Assembly: GCF_000482365.1 (NCBI RefSeq)
Contig: NZ_KI535308.1
Coordinates: forward strand, 12,343 to 76,342
Origin: Porphyromonas uenonis DSM 23387 = JCM 13868
GTDB lineage: Bacteria; Bacteroidota; Bacteroidia; Bacteroidales; Porphyromonadaceae
Direction of reading: 5' to 3'
Length of the DNA stretch: 64,000 bases
Shown: positions 35,007 through 43,015 of the stretch, piece after piece
Position numbering within the stretch: the first letter of the stretch is position 1
How the letters are laid out: each line of letters opens with the position of its first letter
Made by a program: the position numbers and the translations under genes
Notes under the pieces: generated by a model
The model's database searches: none
Seen by the model: the letters and a program-made list of their open reading frames with translations, nothing else
Told to the model about the DNA's origin: nothing

Positions 35007-35936
35007 CTAAAAGCGTAGTTCGAGGTCATCAATAGCTCTAGCCCTTACGAGGTCTTTATTGTCTACTGTAAAGGTTAGGGTGCGACCTCCATTAAGCTCG
35101 TGGAGGGATATTTCGAGGATTTTACCCTCAGGTAGTGAAAACGCTTCGAGAGCGTATATCGAGCGCAACTCGCTCTTAGGAGCAACAACAGCAAGGTCGT
35201 TGTAAGCTCGTAGTGGCTGGAGGATAGTTTCCTGTATAGCTGTCTGCTTTGTCACCGCCTTGTCTACTACCTTGAAGGTTACGTAGTCAATCTGGTAACG
35301 CATATTGGTTGTGTTGCGAATAGAGGTGTGGAAGTAGAGTAAGCCGTTGTGGGTATAAACCCCTTTGAGACCAAACTGCATACCAAACTGCTTGGCAGAT
35401 ATATGCTTGACTAGTCGCTTGTTCTGCTTGTGTATCGTAGACATAAGTAGTCGTACCAATGTTGGGGTCTCATTGCCAAGCTCCTTGAAGTATATATCCG
35501 CCTTATTCGACGGTAGATTACCCTCACTGGCGTGCAGGAAGTCCACCATCTCTAGAGACAGCTTCTCAGGCTCGTTGGCATACTTCACGTTAAAAACATA
35601 AAAAGAGCCATCGTTGCAAATTACAGACAGATTGGTCTCTGTCTCAAAGTCCTTGACAGACGCTTTGACGCGAAGAACATTTTCTGCACTTTCTGCCCTA
35701 CTAGCGACTATGTTAGCACTCCCTAAGTCTACATAGCGTATTGGCGCAGGGAAGATAAGATGTGAGGTCTTGTCGAAGGTAACCTCTAGTCCATAGGGGA
35801 TAACGGTACGACCATCAGGCATACCTCTAGTCAAGCCTTGATACAGGTCGCCTGACGACTGAGCGTGAGCGGTGGAGAAGGCGCCAGCTCCTAGTGTCAG
35901 GAGGGCGAAAATGATAGAGAATAAAGTCTTGTTCAT
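35007..35936 (-). CDS. traN: Conjugative transfer protein TraN (DUF4138)
   Basis: 309 residues from the ATG at 35936, which begins the signal peptide (MNKTLFSIIFALLTLGAGAF, then STAHAQ). An upstream in-frame ATG would translate the 22-bp repeat array and is rejected. The mature protein has the TraN pattern: YGLEVTFDKTSHLIFPAPIRYVDLGS (in parts, ~45-70), FYVFNVKYANEP (~110-121), GVYTHNGLLYFHTSIRNTTN (~195-214). It is part of the outer-membrane complex of the mating apparatus, comparable to VirB9. Confidence 0.92.
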   Translation of the reverse strand: MNKTLFSIIFALLTLGAGAFSTAHAQSSGDLYQGLTRGMPDGRTVIPYGLEVTFDKTSHLIFPAPIRYVDLGSANIVASRAESAENVLRVKASVKDFETETNLSVICNDGSFYVFNVKYANEPEKLSLEMVDFLHASEGNLPSNKADIYFKELGNETPTLVRLLMSTIHKQNKRLVKHISAKQFGMQFGLKGVYTHNGLLYFHTSIRNTTNMRYQIDYVTFKVVDKAVTKQTAIQETILQPLRAYNDLAVVAPKSELRSIYALEAFSLPEGKILEISLHELNGGRTLTFTVDNKDLVRARAIDDLELRF

Positions 35937-35972
35937 TGTATTGTTGATGTTTGGATATTGGACGATTGAATG

Positions 35973-36054
35973 CTTCCAACCGAGGAACCGAAGAGTTCCA
36001 ACGGAGGAACTAAAAAGTTCCTCCCGAGGAATTTCCACATTCCACGGAGGGAAA
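35973..36054. repeat. 22-bp-period palindrome array 5, inside the tra operon
   Basis: Units start at 35973, 35995, 36017 and 36039, exactly 22 bp apart. The second is GTTCCAACGGAGGAAC, identical to units of array 1 35 kb away; the others are variants (CTTCCAACCGAGGAAC, GTTCCTCCCGAGGAAT, ATTCCACGGAGGGAAA). It fills the traM-traN gap. Confidence 0.88.
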
Positions 36055-36058
36055 GAGA

Positions 36059-37309
36059 TTAGCCTTGCTGAGATTTGTCATAGAGGTAGAGCTGATAGCC
36101 AGCCTTAATCTTGATTTTCACCTCACCTGCCTTCGAACGCAAATAATTGCCTCCTGAGCGTATGAGACCGTTTGAGACGTTAGCTAAGATTTGATCCTTA
36201 CCACTTTGCTGTATAGAAATACCTCCCGTGGCAGTCTCTGCTAGTCCCTCTCCAAGAGCCTTAAGACCTACAGCTTCGGTGCTTAGCGGGACATAAAGTC
36301 CCTCTTGCCCATTGAGATCAAAGGCGGATAAGTCTACTCCTATAATCCGCTCTTTATACTCGATGGAGGTGACTTTGAGCTGTAGTCGATTACCCGAGAG
36401 GTTTGACTTAGCCACTATGATAGTCCCTTTAGGTACCATCACAGAGCCTATCTGTATATCCTCCATAAGACGCATTTTGACATCATCGCCTAGCTTGATG
36501 GTCTTGGTCTCATCGATGATAGCTCGCATCGTGTTCTTGGCAACAGCCTCACTACGCAACGAGCCTACAGATGTGGTAAAGCGGTTCTGTAGCAAAGCCT
36601 CGTGCGCCTGCTGGCTAGAGGCATCTCTACCTGATTGAGATAGTGTAGAGACCACTGAGGTGTCTACAGTCTTGGCACCAACAGCGTCAAAGCTGACTGG
36701 AGCATTGGGATCCTTTGGAGGTTCAGGAGCGGGAGCAGGGGGTGCTGGCTTATAAGCATTGTTGTATATATCGTTTGCAGCGATCTGCCTATCCTTGATT
36801 TCACCTAGCTGGGTAAGATACTCACGCTCTTCGGCTAGGTCTTGTTTTTCACGCTCTAGCGAAACTAGTTGCTCTTCGAGGCGAGATATACGATCTTCCT
36901 CCTCTTGCTCACGAGCAAACTGAGCATACATCTCTTGAGAAGACTGATACCCCTCATCATCGTAAGGGTCGTACTCCTCATTGCGGGTATAGCGACGACT
37001 TGTATATTCAATAGAATCATCGGCATTGTCCTGCTCGTCATAGAGCCGTTGGAGTCGTGGATCGACTTGCTCCTCATCAAGACTGACAAGGTCTGATCCC
37101 TTATAGGCTGATAACTTATCCTCAGGGAGCTTGGCTACATCAGCGTCAGGGACATTGGTGATGAGCTGTCCATTACCGCCTTTATCCTCCTTATTGAGGT
37201 AAGGACGAAGTATCATATACAATGCTCCGACAAAGATGACGGAGATAATGGCCATCACTAGCCATTGCTTGAGCTTAGCCTTGTCAGGAGCTTTCTTGTT
37301 TGTATCCAT
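36059..37309 (-). CDS. traM: Conjugative transposon protein TraM
   Basis: 416 residues. A single N-terminal membrane helix (~16-34: MAIISVIFVGALYMILRPYL), an acidic linker, then a coiled coil (~110-160: EEDRISRLEEQLVSLEREKQ), a Pro-rich stretch (APAPEPPKDPNAP, ~190-205) and a C-terminal beta-rich domain: VMVPKGTIIVAKSNLSGNRL (~290-310) and AFDLNGQEGLYVP. That plan is VirB10-like and matches TraM of Bacteroidales CTns. It bridges inner and outer membrane in the mating channel. Confidence 0.93.
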   Translation of the reverse strand: MDTNKKAPDKAKLKQWLVMAIISVIFVGALYMILRPYLNKEDKGGNGQLITNVPDADVAKLPEDKLSAYKGSDLVSLDEEQVDPRLQRLYDEQDNADDSIEYTSRRYTRNEEYDPYDDEGYQSSQEMYAQFAREQEEEDRISRLEEQLVSLEREKQDLAEEREYLTQLGEIKDRQIAANDIYNNAYKPAPPAPAPEPPKDPNAPVSFDAVGAKTVDTSVVSTLSQSGRDASSQQAHEALLQNRFTTSVGSLRSEAVAKNTMRAIIDETKTIKLGDDVKMRLMEDIQIGSVMVPKGTIIVAKSNLSGNRLQLKVTSIEYKERIIGVDLSAFDLNGQEGLYVPLSTEAVGLKALGEGLAETATGGISIQQSGKDQILANVSNGLIRSGGNYLRSKAGEVKIKIKAGYQLYLYDKSQQG

Positions 37310-37310
37310 A

Positions 37311-37514
37311 TCATTTAATGATGTTGATTGTGATTACTAGAAGAAAAACAGCTAGGTAGACACCCATAGAGATAAACGTTAGTCGTTTACGCTCTTCTGG
37401 CGTTAGCTTGTCACACCACGCTTTGAGTCGGTTGATCTGTTTTTTCACCCAACCAAACTTTTCATTTTCAGGCATGGTACTGGCACTACCGGGGGAGGGT
37501 ACGTCTTGTTTCAT
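37311..37514 (-). CDS. traL: Small conjugative transfer protein TraL
   Basis: 67 residues: a basic amphipathic part (FGWVKKQINRLKAWCDKLTP) followed by one membrane helix (~48-66: ISMGVYLAVFLLVITINII). The position between traM and traK and the size match TraL. The ATG at 37514 makes a 29-bp overlap with traK. An ATG at 37475 (54 residues, 10 bp past the traK stop) is an equally reasonable start and would keep the conserved part. It is probably an inner-membrane accessory. Confidence 0.75.
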   Translation of the reverse strand: MKQDVPSPGSASTMPENEKFGWVKKQINRLKAWCDKLTPEERKRLTFISMGVYLAVFLLVITINIIK

Positions 37515-38109
37515 TGTTGATTACTCTAAACTTAGTGATTAGGAAGCCCTGTGGGTTGCGGTCACTACGTACCGTGTTGAGTAGGGAGCAGGCGGTCACA
37601 AGCGATCGCTCTGTAACATTGCTCCTACGATAAATAGTCTGTGTGCCGTAGACAACAGCCTCATAGGGGTAGACATTAAAGTCACAGGAGATAGAATCCA
37701 CCGTCAACACCTGAGAAGTGTTTGTCGAGATGAGACGATTATAATACTTCTCCTCTTGCAAGTCGGTGTAGTAGTTATAAGCAGATTCGTCTGCCATATC
37801 CAACGCACGACTGATATTGCTCTGTATCGCTTGCGATTCAGGAGCCAGTGTAAAGAACAATTCGTGAAATCGTCTGAGATGCTCACGAGCCTCTACAGGA
37901 CGATTAGCTTCTACATCTTGCGACAGCGCAAGGATTAGAGACTTGCCTTGGTCAAGGACATAGATCTTCTCCCGTTGCTTATTCGCAAAGCTATAAGCAC
38001 TTACGAGAGAGCTTATAGCAACGCCCATACACAATAGTGCAAAGACTATTGTGTACAGACGTATGCGCTTGAAGCTACTCTCTATATTGCGTAGGCTCTT
38101 GAACTCCAT
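37486..38109 (-). CDS. traK: Conjugative transfer protein TraK
   Basis: 207 residues with a VirB8-like plan: a short cytoplasmic start MEFKSLRNIESSFKRIRLYT, one membrane helix (~19-40), and a periplasmic domain. TraK signatures are FHELFFTLAPESQAI (~85-99), YYTDLQEEKYYNRLISTN (~115-132), and FLITKFRVINNETR (~189-202). It sits 6 bp downstream of traJ. It is an inner-membrane component of the mating bridge. Confidence 0.93.
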   Translation of the reverse strand: MEFKSLRNIESSFKRIRLYTIVFALLCMGVAISSLVSAYSFANKQREKIYVLDQGKSLILALSQDVEANRPVEAREHLRRFHELFFTLAPESQAIQSNISRALDMADESAYNYYTDLQEEKYYNRLISTNTSQVLTVDSISCDFNVYPYEAVVYGTQTIYRRSNVTERSLVTACSLLNTVRSDRNPQGFLITKFRVINNETRRTLPR

Positions 38110-38115
38110 ACAGCT

Positions 38116-39129
38116 TTATTTTTTGAGCTTAGAACGAAGAAAGGAGGCCGCCTTTTGAGTGCCTTGAGCTCCTAGAGCGACGGCTCCACCTGCTACAGCT
38201 CCAGCTTTAGCAGCTCCACGAGACCCCATTGAGGTGAGGGTACGGGTCAAGCCACCACCGCCACCACCAGCCTCTACAATCCACCCTGAGACAGTCGGAA
38301 CGGTTGTAAAGGCTACTAAGCCGATGATGTAGAAGATGATAATAAACCATGTGTCTGCACCCTCACCACTTTGTATGGCTAGCGTCTGAGCATTGCACAT
38401 TTGTATTTCTATACTGTTGAGCATCACTTGTAAGATATTCGCGACAGGCAACCATAGAGACAGATGGATATAGCGTGCTATCCACGAGACTAATCCCTGC
38501 TGGAAGCCATCAAAAATGGCAAAAGCAAACACGATTGGTCCGAGAATAGTCAAGATCAAAATCATAAAGGAGGAAACTGTGTACAGGATAAGCTTAGCAC
38601 ACTCCATCACCCACTTGAGGAAGTCTCGCAAAAGATTGATGAACCAGCTTTTAACTTCGTACTTAGCGGTTTCCCAGTCTATCAGTGATGTAGGATCTTT
38701 GATTGCATCTACGGTCTTCTCTACAAAGCCTTTCTCGGATTGTTCAGCTTGTCGCTCGGCTTCCTTGCGAGCAAGCTCCTGCTTTTCGGCATCATCAAGA
38801 GACTTACGAGCTTGCTCTAGTTCGGAGCGGTTTGACTCAGCAACAGCCTCTGTGCTTTGCTGTATAGCTCCAACAACACTATCCATAAAACTGGTTACCC
38901 AAGAGAAGTTCATAATAAGTAATCCTATGACGAACGGACGCAAGAGCGGAAAAACATCTATTGGTTCAGCATTAGCCATTGACCGCCACACTCGATATGC
39001 AATATAGAGCAAGGCTCCTAAAGCACCTAGCGAGGTGGCTAGTGTCATATAGTTATTTAGATTAGCAGTTATAATAGCTTCTCTGACCTTGTCTAACTGC
39101 TCATATAGATTTACAAAGCTATCATTCAT
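38116..39129 (-). CDS. traJ: Conjugative transfer protein TraJ (polytopic, VirB6-like)
   Basis: 337 residues, with hydrophobic helices at roughly 27-46, 63-82, 177-205, 212-232 and 262-285, and a charged coiled-coil insert between them (~95-130). The C-terminus is Gly/Ala-rich and basic (AGGGGGGLTRTLTSMGSRGA, ending RSKLKK). This matches TraJ of Bacteroidales conjugative transposons, the VirB6-type inner-membrane channel component. Its start codon overlaps the traI stop region (both at 39129), so translation is coupled. Confidence 0.92.
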   Translation of the reverse strand: MNDSFVNLYEQLDKVREAIITANLNNYMTLATSLGALGALLYIAYRVWRSMANAEPIDVFPLLRPFVIGLLIMNFSWVTSFMDSVVGAIQQSTEAVAESNRSELEQARKSLDDAEKQELARKEAERQAEQSEKGFVEKTVDAIKDPTSLIDWETAKYEVKSWFINLLRDFLKWVMECAKLILYTVSSFMILILTILGPIVFAFAIFDGFQQGLVSWIARYIHLSLWLPVANILQVMLNSIEIQMCNAQTLAIQSGEGADTWFIIIFYIIGLVAFTTVPTVSGWIVEAGGGGGGLTRTLTSMGSRGAAKAGAVAGGAVALGAQGTQKAASFLRSKLKK

Positions 39130-39731
39130 TACTTATAACCATTTAGCTTGTCAAATAGGCGTTGCGTCCCTGCTTCTTTGGCTCTGTACTCGCTTATACG
39201 ATCGTATTTGTACACAATGCGATAAGCTTGATTACGGAGTGCGATTACTTCGTCGCAAAGGCGATCAATCATCATTAACTTCGATTCAGCAGTAAGATTA
39301 GGACGGCCATCATCTTTGCTTGGGGTATATCTTCCATAGTTGCCAATTTCACTAAGAACATCAGTAGCTTCACTAAGAGTCAAAGACAAAGCATCAAAAC
39401 AACTCAACTTTTCGAAATCATAGAGATATTTGTTGTTGCGATACTTACGTAGTACTATGTCTGGAAGTCGGGATATATCTTTTAGAGCTTTTCCTGCGTC
39501 TTTGACCTGCTTAAGACCTTTTGAAAAATCCCTGATTTTACCATATGTAGCAAGAAGCTCTTCTGCCTCTTTCTTATACTGTTTGAGATCTTGCAAGGAT
39601 TGCTCAATGGTTTTCGCAAGAATTGCAGGGTCGCTTACGACAAATTGAGCTTTAGCAGGTAGCCCTGCTCCAAGGAGGAGCAGAGCTGTAGTTATGACGG
39701 CTGTAAGCCATCGGACGTGATTACGTTTCAT
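39129..39731 (-). CDS. traI: Conjugative transfer protein TraI (DUF4141)
   Basis: 200 residues with a signal peptide (ALLLLGAGLPAKAQ, ~15-28), then a helical mature part: FVVSDPAILAKTIEQSLQDL (~29-48), a coiled coil to ~85, and LMMIDRLCDEVIALRNQAYR (~152-171). This is the DUF4141/TraI protein of CTnDOT-type elements, and is not related to the TraI relaxase of F. It resembles VirB5 in plan (secreted helical). It is the first gene after the internal hairpin at 39785-39835. Confidence 0.92.
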   Translation of the reverse strand: MKRNHVRWLTAVITTALLLLGAGLPAKAQFVVSDPAILAKTIEQSLQDLKQYKKEAEELLATYGKIRDFSKGLKQVKDAGKALKDISRLPDIVLRKYRNNKYLYDFEKLSCFDALSLTLSEATDVLSEIGNYGRYTPSKDDGRPNLTAESKLMMIDRLCDEVIALRNQAYRIVYKYDRISEYRAKEAGTQRLFDKLNGYK

Positions 39732-39784
39732 ACAATTGAGGAATTAGTATTTGAAAGAAGGTGTGTTGATTATCAGTTGCAAGG

Positions 39785-39835
39785 ACAAAGTCCTTTCCAG
39801 CTCTGCTCCTAAAGCGGAGCTGGAAAGGACTTTGT
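39785..39835 (-). terminator. Perfect 19-bp hairpin between the lipoprotein genes and traI
   Basis: Bases 39785-39803 and 39817-39835 are exact reverse complements around a 13-nt loop. The 5' arm (minus strand) starts at the last base of the upstream stop codon. The run after the stem is only weakly T-rich (CCTTGC), so it may attenuate rather than fully stop transcription of traI-traQ, or protect mRNA ends. Confidence 0.7.
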
Positions 39836-41190
39836 TATTGACCTTTATAATACCAACGACAAGTGACAATCGAAGATTTATTCTTTATGGGTATAGAAAG
39901 AACATTCGCAGGGTAGTCTGTATCAACTGGGGCTTGTTTCGCATCTAGTTCGGTTAAACGAAGTCCATTATAAGCCCACCCAGCTAACCCGATAGGTGTA
40001 ATCTCTACTTGTGACTGAGTTGGTACAGCTACAATCTCATACGGAGGTATATCTGTGCTTTCACCTCCATAGCGAGCGAGTACTCTAAAGGGGCGATAAG
40101 GAGGCTTGACGTTTATATAACCATGCTCACTGCTTGTCTGCGTTTGGGAAGGATATGCGAGGTACGCAAATCCATTTGCAAGAGTGTAGCGCAGATTAAA
40201 TGTAGGAGAGACTCCATCTACCTGCCAACTACGATTTGAATAACTCGTCCCAGCGTAAGTTAAAGTAGCTACTAAAGGACTCATCGCAGCCTCATCTAGA
40301 ATGAAGCGAACTGATGTGCCAACTCGGACTTCTGGATAGGATATATCCCATTCTCCTTGAGGGGTTCGTGATGTTAACTCAGGGGTGAGTAGTTCACCAT
40401 TTTCAGTCTCTACTTTAGGGAGAAACTTCTGAAAAAGCTCAAGATCCGATAACGTGTAATTAGAGTGTCTTTGGTATAGAGAAACGAGATCACTCCGTTG
40501 AAGCAAAAAATGAATACGACGCATTGGATTCTCTTCTGTAAAAGTAACCCGTATAGCAGTATTCTCTGAGACTACAAAACTCTTACTGGACAGGATATCC
40601 ACTTTGTTTGCCGTCAGTGCCACTAGCTCCCAGCCATCGGCTGGTGTAGCCGATACTGTTAGCTCAGTACCTGCGGGTACTCGCTTGAGGTCCTTGGCTC
40701 CACGGACGATTAGCTCGCCCTCACCCTCTTGTGAAGTCTCAATGTTGTAGGTGTCATCGGCATTGATTGTCCACGTTGCCTCTTTGCTTACAGCTTTAGG
40801 GGCATCGTTGGTGATGGTTACTTTGACTGTATTGCCCACAAGCTGCTTGGCTTGGTAGGTCAAGCTAAGGTTCGTTAGAGACGAAAGCGGGATAGGGGTA
40901 CCAGTCTTAACACGCTTTCCAAGGAAGTGAAGAGTGCCGAGAGTTTCGTCATAAGTAAAGCTAGCGCTATACTTAGTTGGACGAGGACACTCGACCTCTT
41001 GTTCTGAGACTAAGATCTGGGTGTTAACCAGCTGTTCCTCACGCTCTATATGAGCGTACGTGGGAGAGCAAGACACGGAAAAATCCATTTCTTGCTCTAG
41101 AGGCTTAAGGTCGTCCTGGCAACTGCTCGCAAACAGCAGAGCTGATAGAGACGCTAGGACGAAGAATAATGTTTTGATTGTTTGGATCAT
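39835..41190 (-). CDS. ICE lipoprotein with one InlB-type repeat, paralogue 1
   Basis: 451 residues. Signal and lipobox FASSC (Cys at ~24). Residues ~60-150 (CPRPTKYSASFTYDETLGTL, IPLSSLTNLSLTYQAKQLVG, VTITNDAP) form a beta-sandwich-like part with a faint resemblance to TraQ/DUF3872. One divergent InlB B-type repeat follows (~165-225: GEGELIVRGA, ATPADGWELVALTANKVDIL, TAIRVTF), then a ~220-residue C-terminal domain that I do not recognise. It is a paralogue of the next gene upstream. Placement between traG and traI suggests a surface factor expressed with the mating machinery. Confidence 0.72.
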   Translation of the reverse strand: MIQTIKTLFFVLASLSALLFASSCQDDLKPLEQEMDFSVSCSPTYAHIEREEQLVNTQILVSEQEVECPRPTKYSASFTYDETLGTLHFLGKRVKTGTPIPLSSLTNLSLTYQAKQLVGNTVKVTITNDAPKAVSKEATWTINADDTYNIETSQEGEGELIVRGAKDLKRVPAGTELTVSATPADGWELVALTANKVDILSSKSFVVSENTAIRVTFTEENPMRRIHFLLQRSDLVSLYQRHSNYTLSDLELFQKFLPKVETENGELLTPELTSRTPQGEWDISYPEVRVGTSVRFILDEAAMSPLVATLTYAGTSYSNRSWQVDGVSPTFNLRYTLANGFAYLAYPSQTQTSSEHGYINVKPPYRPFRVLARYGGESTDIPPYEIVAVPTQSQVEITPIGLAGWAYNGLRLTELDAKQAPVDTDYPANVLSIPIKNKSSIVTCRWYYKGQ

Positions 41191-41236
41191 TGTATATGTT
41201 ATTTAAGAGTGAATTATTTACGTGTTTAGTGTTTAC

Positions 41237-43000
41237 TTACTTGCGCTTGAAGAAGCATATCACTTCCAGATAGTTCTCTAATGGATTGGTGCGGTCCGAA
41301 CAATGCGCAAGAGGAAGTTGGGTCAGCACATAACTGCCAGCTAGTTCGGGGATGCTGGCTAGAATTGGATCACTGGAAGCGAGCGTTTCTATTTTGTCTT
41401 TCCTGAATGTCCCATCAATAGCTTTACCTACTGCATTAACGGTCGCATGAGAAAATATATAGTCTCTCAATGGCTGTTTTTGTTGTACTTGAAGAAAAGG
41501 TCTTATAACCCGAGACCAGTCTATATAGAAGAAATCACAACGAAAAAGACCCTCTGATTGTTCGGAGAGTGCAACTTCCGAAAAATCAAATTTCACTCGA
41601 CGATAAATCTCATTCTCTTTCACGTGAACAGCCTCAATGTTTAAGTATTCCTTATACTGCTTGACAGGGATAGGAAGCTTCACCGTATCTTGATCTACCA
41701 TAAGAATCTTAATGGAGCAGTTACGCTGATAATCATATTCGTTAGGAATGTGATCGGGGGTAGGAACGTCGGGTATCGGAGGTCGCTTCTTGAAGACTAC
41801 CTTCACGACCGTGTTACTCGTCACTGTAAGGGTCTTACTGGCTGTAATATCCACACCATTAGCTGTTATAGACTTTAGCTCCCAGCCGTCGGCTGGCTCA
41901 GCGGTGATCGTCAGCTTAGTGCCTGGAACAAGATAACGAATGCTAGACAAAACATACTGTGCATCGTCAGGTCTTTCAGGCTTGTCTTGAAGAGTGTAAA
42001 CGTTATTTTTTCTGGCATCATAAACCGTAACAGAAACTTTTCCTCGCCCATCCATAAACACCTTTGTGGAAAGCGTCCGCGCGCCAACCACCTTAAGAGT
42101 TGTATCCTCTGTTACCACAAAACTACGGCTCTTGAGTATGTCAGCACCATTAGCGGTCATAGAGGGAACGTAGAAATCCGCTGAATTAAAGTAAACCTTA
42201 ACACTTAGCTTAGTGCCTGCTGGTACAGAAATGGCTTTACCTACTTCCAACTCTTTTTTATCACCATCAGGAAAAACGACCAAGACGCTAGCATCGCCCT
42301 CGCCCTCTTTGACGAGCGTGACCTTGTAGGTCTCTGGCGTCAGCTCCTTAAAGGTCGCTCGTACTATAGTATTCTCTGTGACTTCGAAGCTCTTGTCTTC
42401 GAGTATGTCCTCCTCGTTGGCGGTCAGCGTCACCAGCTCCCAGCCGTCGGCTGGCTTAGCGGTAACCGCTAGCTTGGTGTCAGGCTCAACCGCATCGAGG
42501 TCGTCGGCTCCTGTGATGGTGATTTCACCCTCACCCTCTTGCTCGGACTTGACCCAGTAAGTTTTATCCGCAAGAATGTTCCAAACAAGCTCTTTACTGA
42601 GCTTCTTAGGAGCATCGTTGCTAACGGTTACATCGACTTTGTTACCCACAAGCTTTTTAGCTTGATAAGTCAAGGATAAATCGGAGAGTGACGATAGCGG
42701 GATAGAGGTTCCACTCTGAATAGAATCTCCGAGGAAAAAGAGCGTGCCTGCCTCTTCGTCATAAGTAAAGCTGACGCTATACTTTGTCGGACGTGGACAG
42801 TCAACTTCTTCCTCGTTGATTAAGAGCTGGGTCGTGACCGTTGAGTCGCCCTTCACAATCTGAGACTGTTCAGTAGTCAGAGACGAGTCAAAGTTCACCG
42901 CCTGCTCTTTTACGGCTAGCTCTTTTACACAGCTAACAACCGTCAGTAATGCTGACAGTGTAGCTAAGGCGAGCCACAGGGGTTTAATTATCATTCTCAT
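41237..43000 (-). CDS. ICE lipoprotein with three InlB-type repeats, paralogue 2
   Basis: 587 residues with signal and lipobox TVVSC (Cys at ~24). The ~60-150 domain (CPRPTKYSVSFTYDEEAGTL, LSLTYQAKKLVGNKVDVTV) is closely similar to that of the downstream paralogue. Three divergent InlB/bacterial-repeat units follow, each ending in a motif like TANGxDILxSxSFxVTxNT followed by a VxF/VxG strand (~165-225, 230-305, 310-405). A Pro-rich linker and a ~180-residue C-terminal domain, different from the paralogue, complete it. It is probably a surface-exposed adhesin-like protein. It lies 15 bp after traG. Confidence 0.72.
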   Translation of the reverse strand: MRMIIKPLWLALATLSALLTVVSCVKELAVKEQAVNFDSSLTTEQSQIVKGDSTVTTQLLINEEEVDCPRPTKYSVSFTYDEEAGTLFFLGDSIQSGTSIPLSSLSDLSLTYQAKKLVGNKVDVTVSNDAPKKLSKELVWNILADKTYWVKSEQEGEGEITITGADDLDAVEPDTKLAVTAKPADGWELVTLTANEEDILEDKSFEVTENTIVRATFKELTPETYKVTLVKEGEGDASVLVVFPDGDKKELEVGKAISVPAGTKLSVKVYFNSADFYVPSMTANGADILKSRSFVVTEDTTLKVVGARTLSTKVFMDGRGKVSVTVYDARKNNVYTLQDKPERPDDAQYVLSSIRYLVPGTKLTITAEPADGWELKSITANGVDITASKTLTVTSNTVVKVVFKKRPPIPDVPTPDHIPNEYDYQRNCSIKILMVDQDTVKLPIPVKQYKEYLNIEAVHVKENEIYRRVKFDFSEVALSEQSEGLFRCDFFYIDWSRVIRPFLQVQQKQPLRDYIFSHATVNAVGKAIDGTFRKDKIETLASSDPILASIPELAGSYVLTQLPLAHCSDRTNPLENYLEVICFFKRK

Positions 43001-43015
43001 AGGCTATCATATTTA

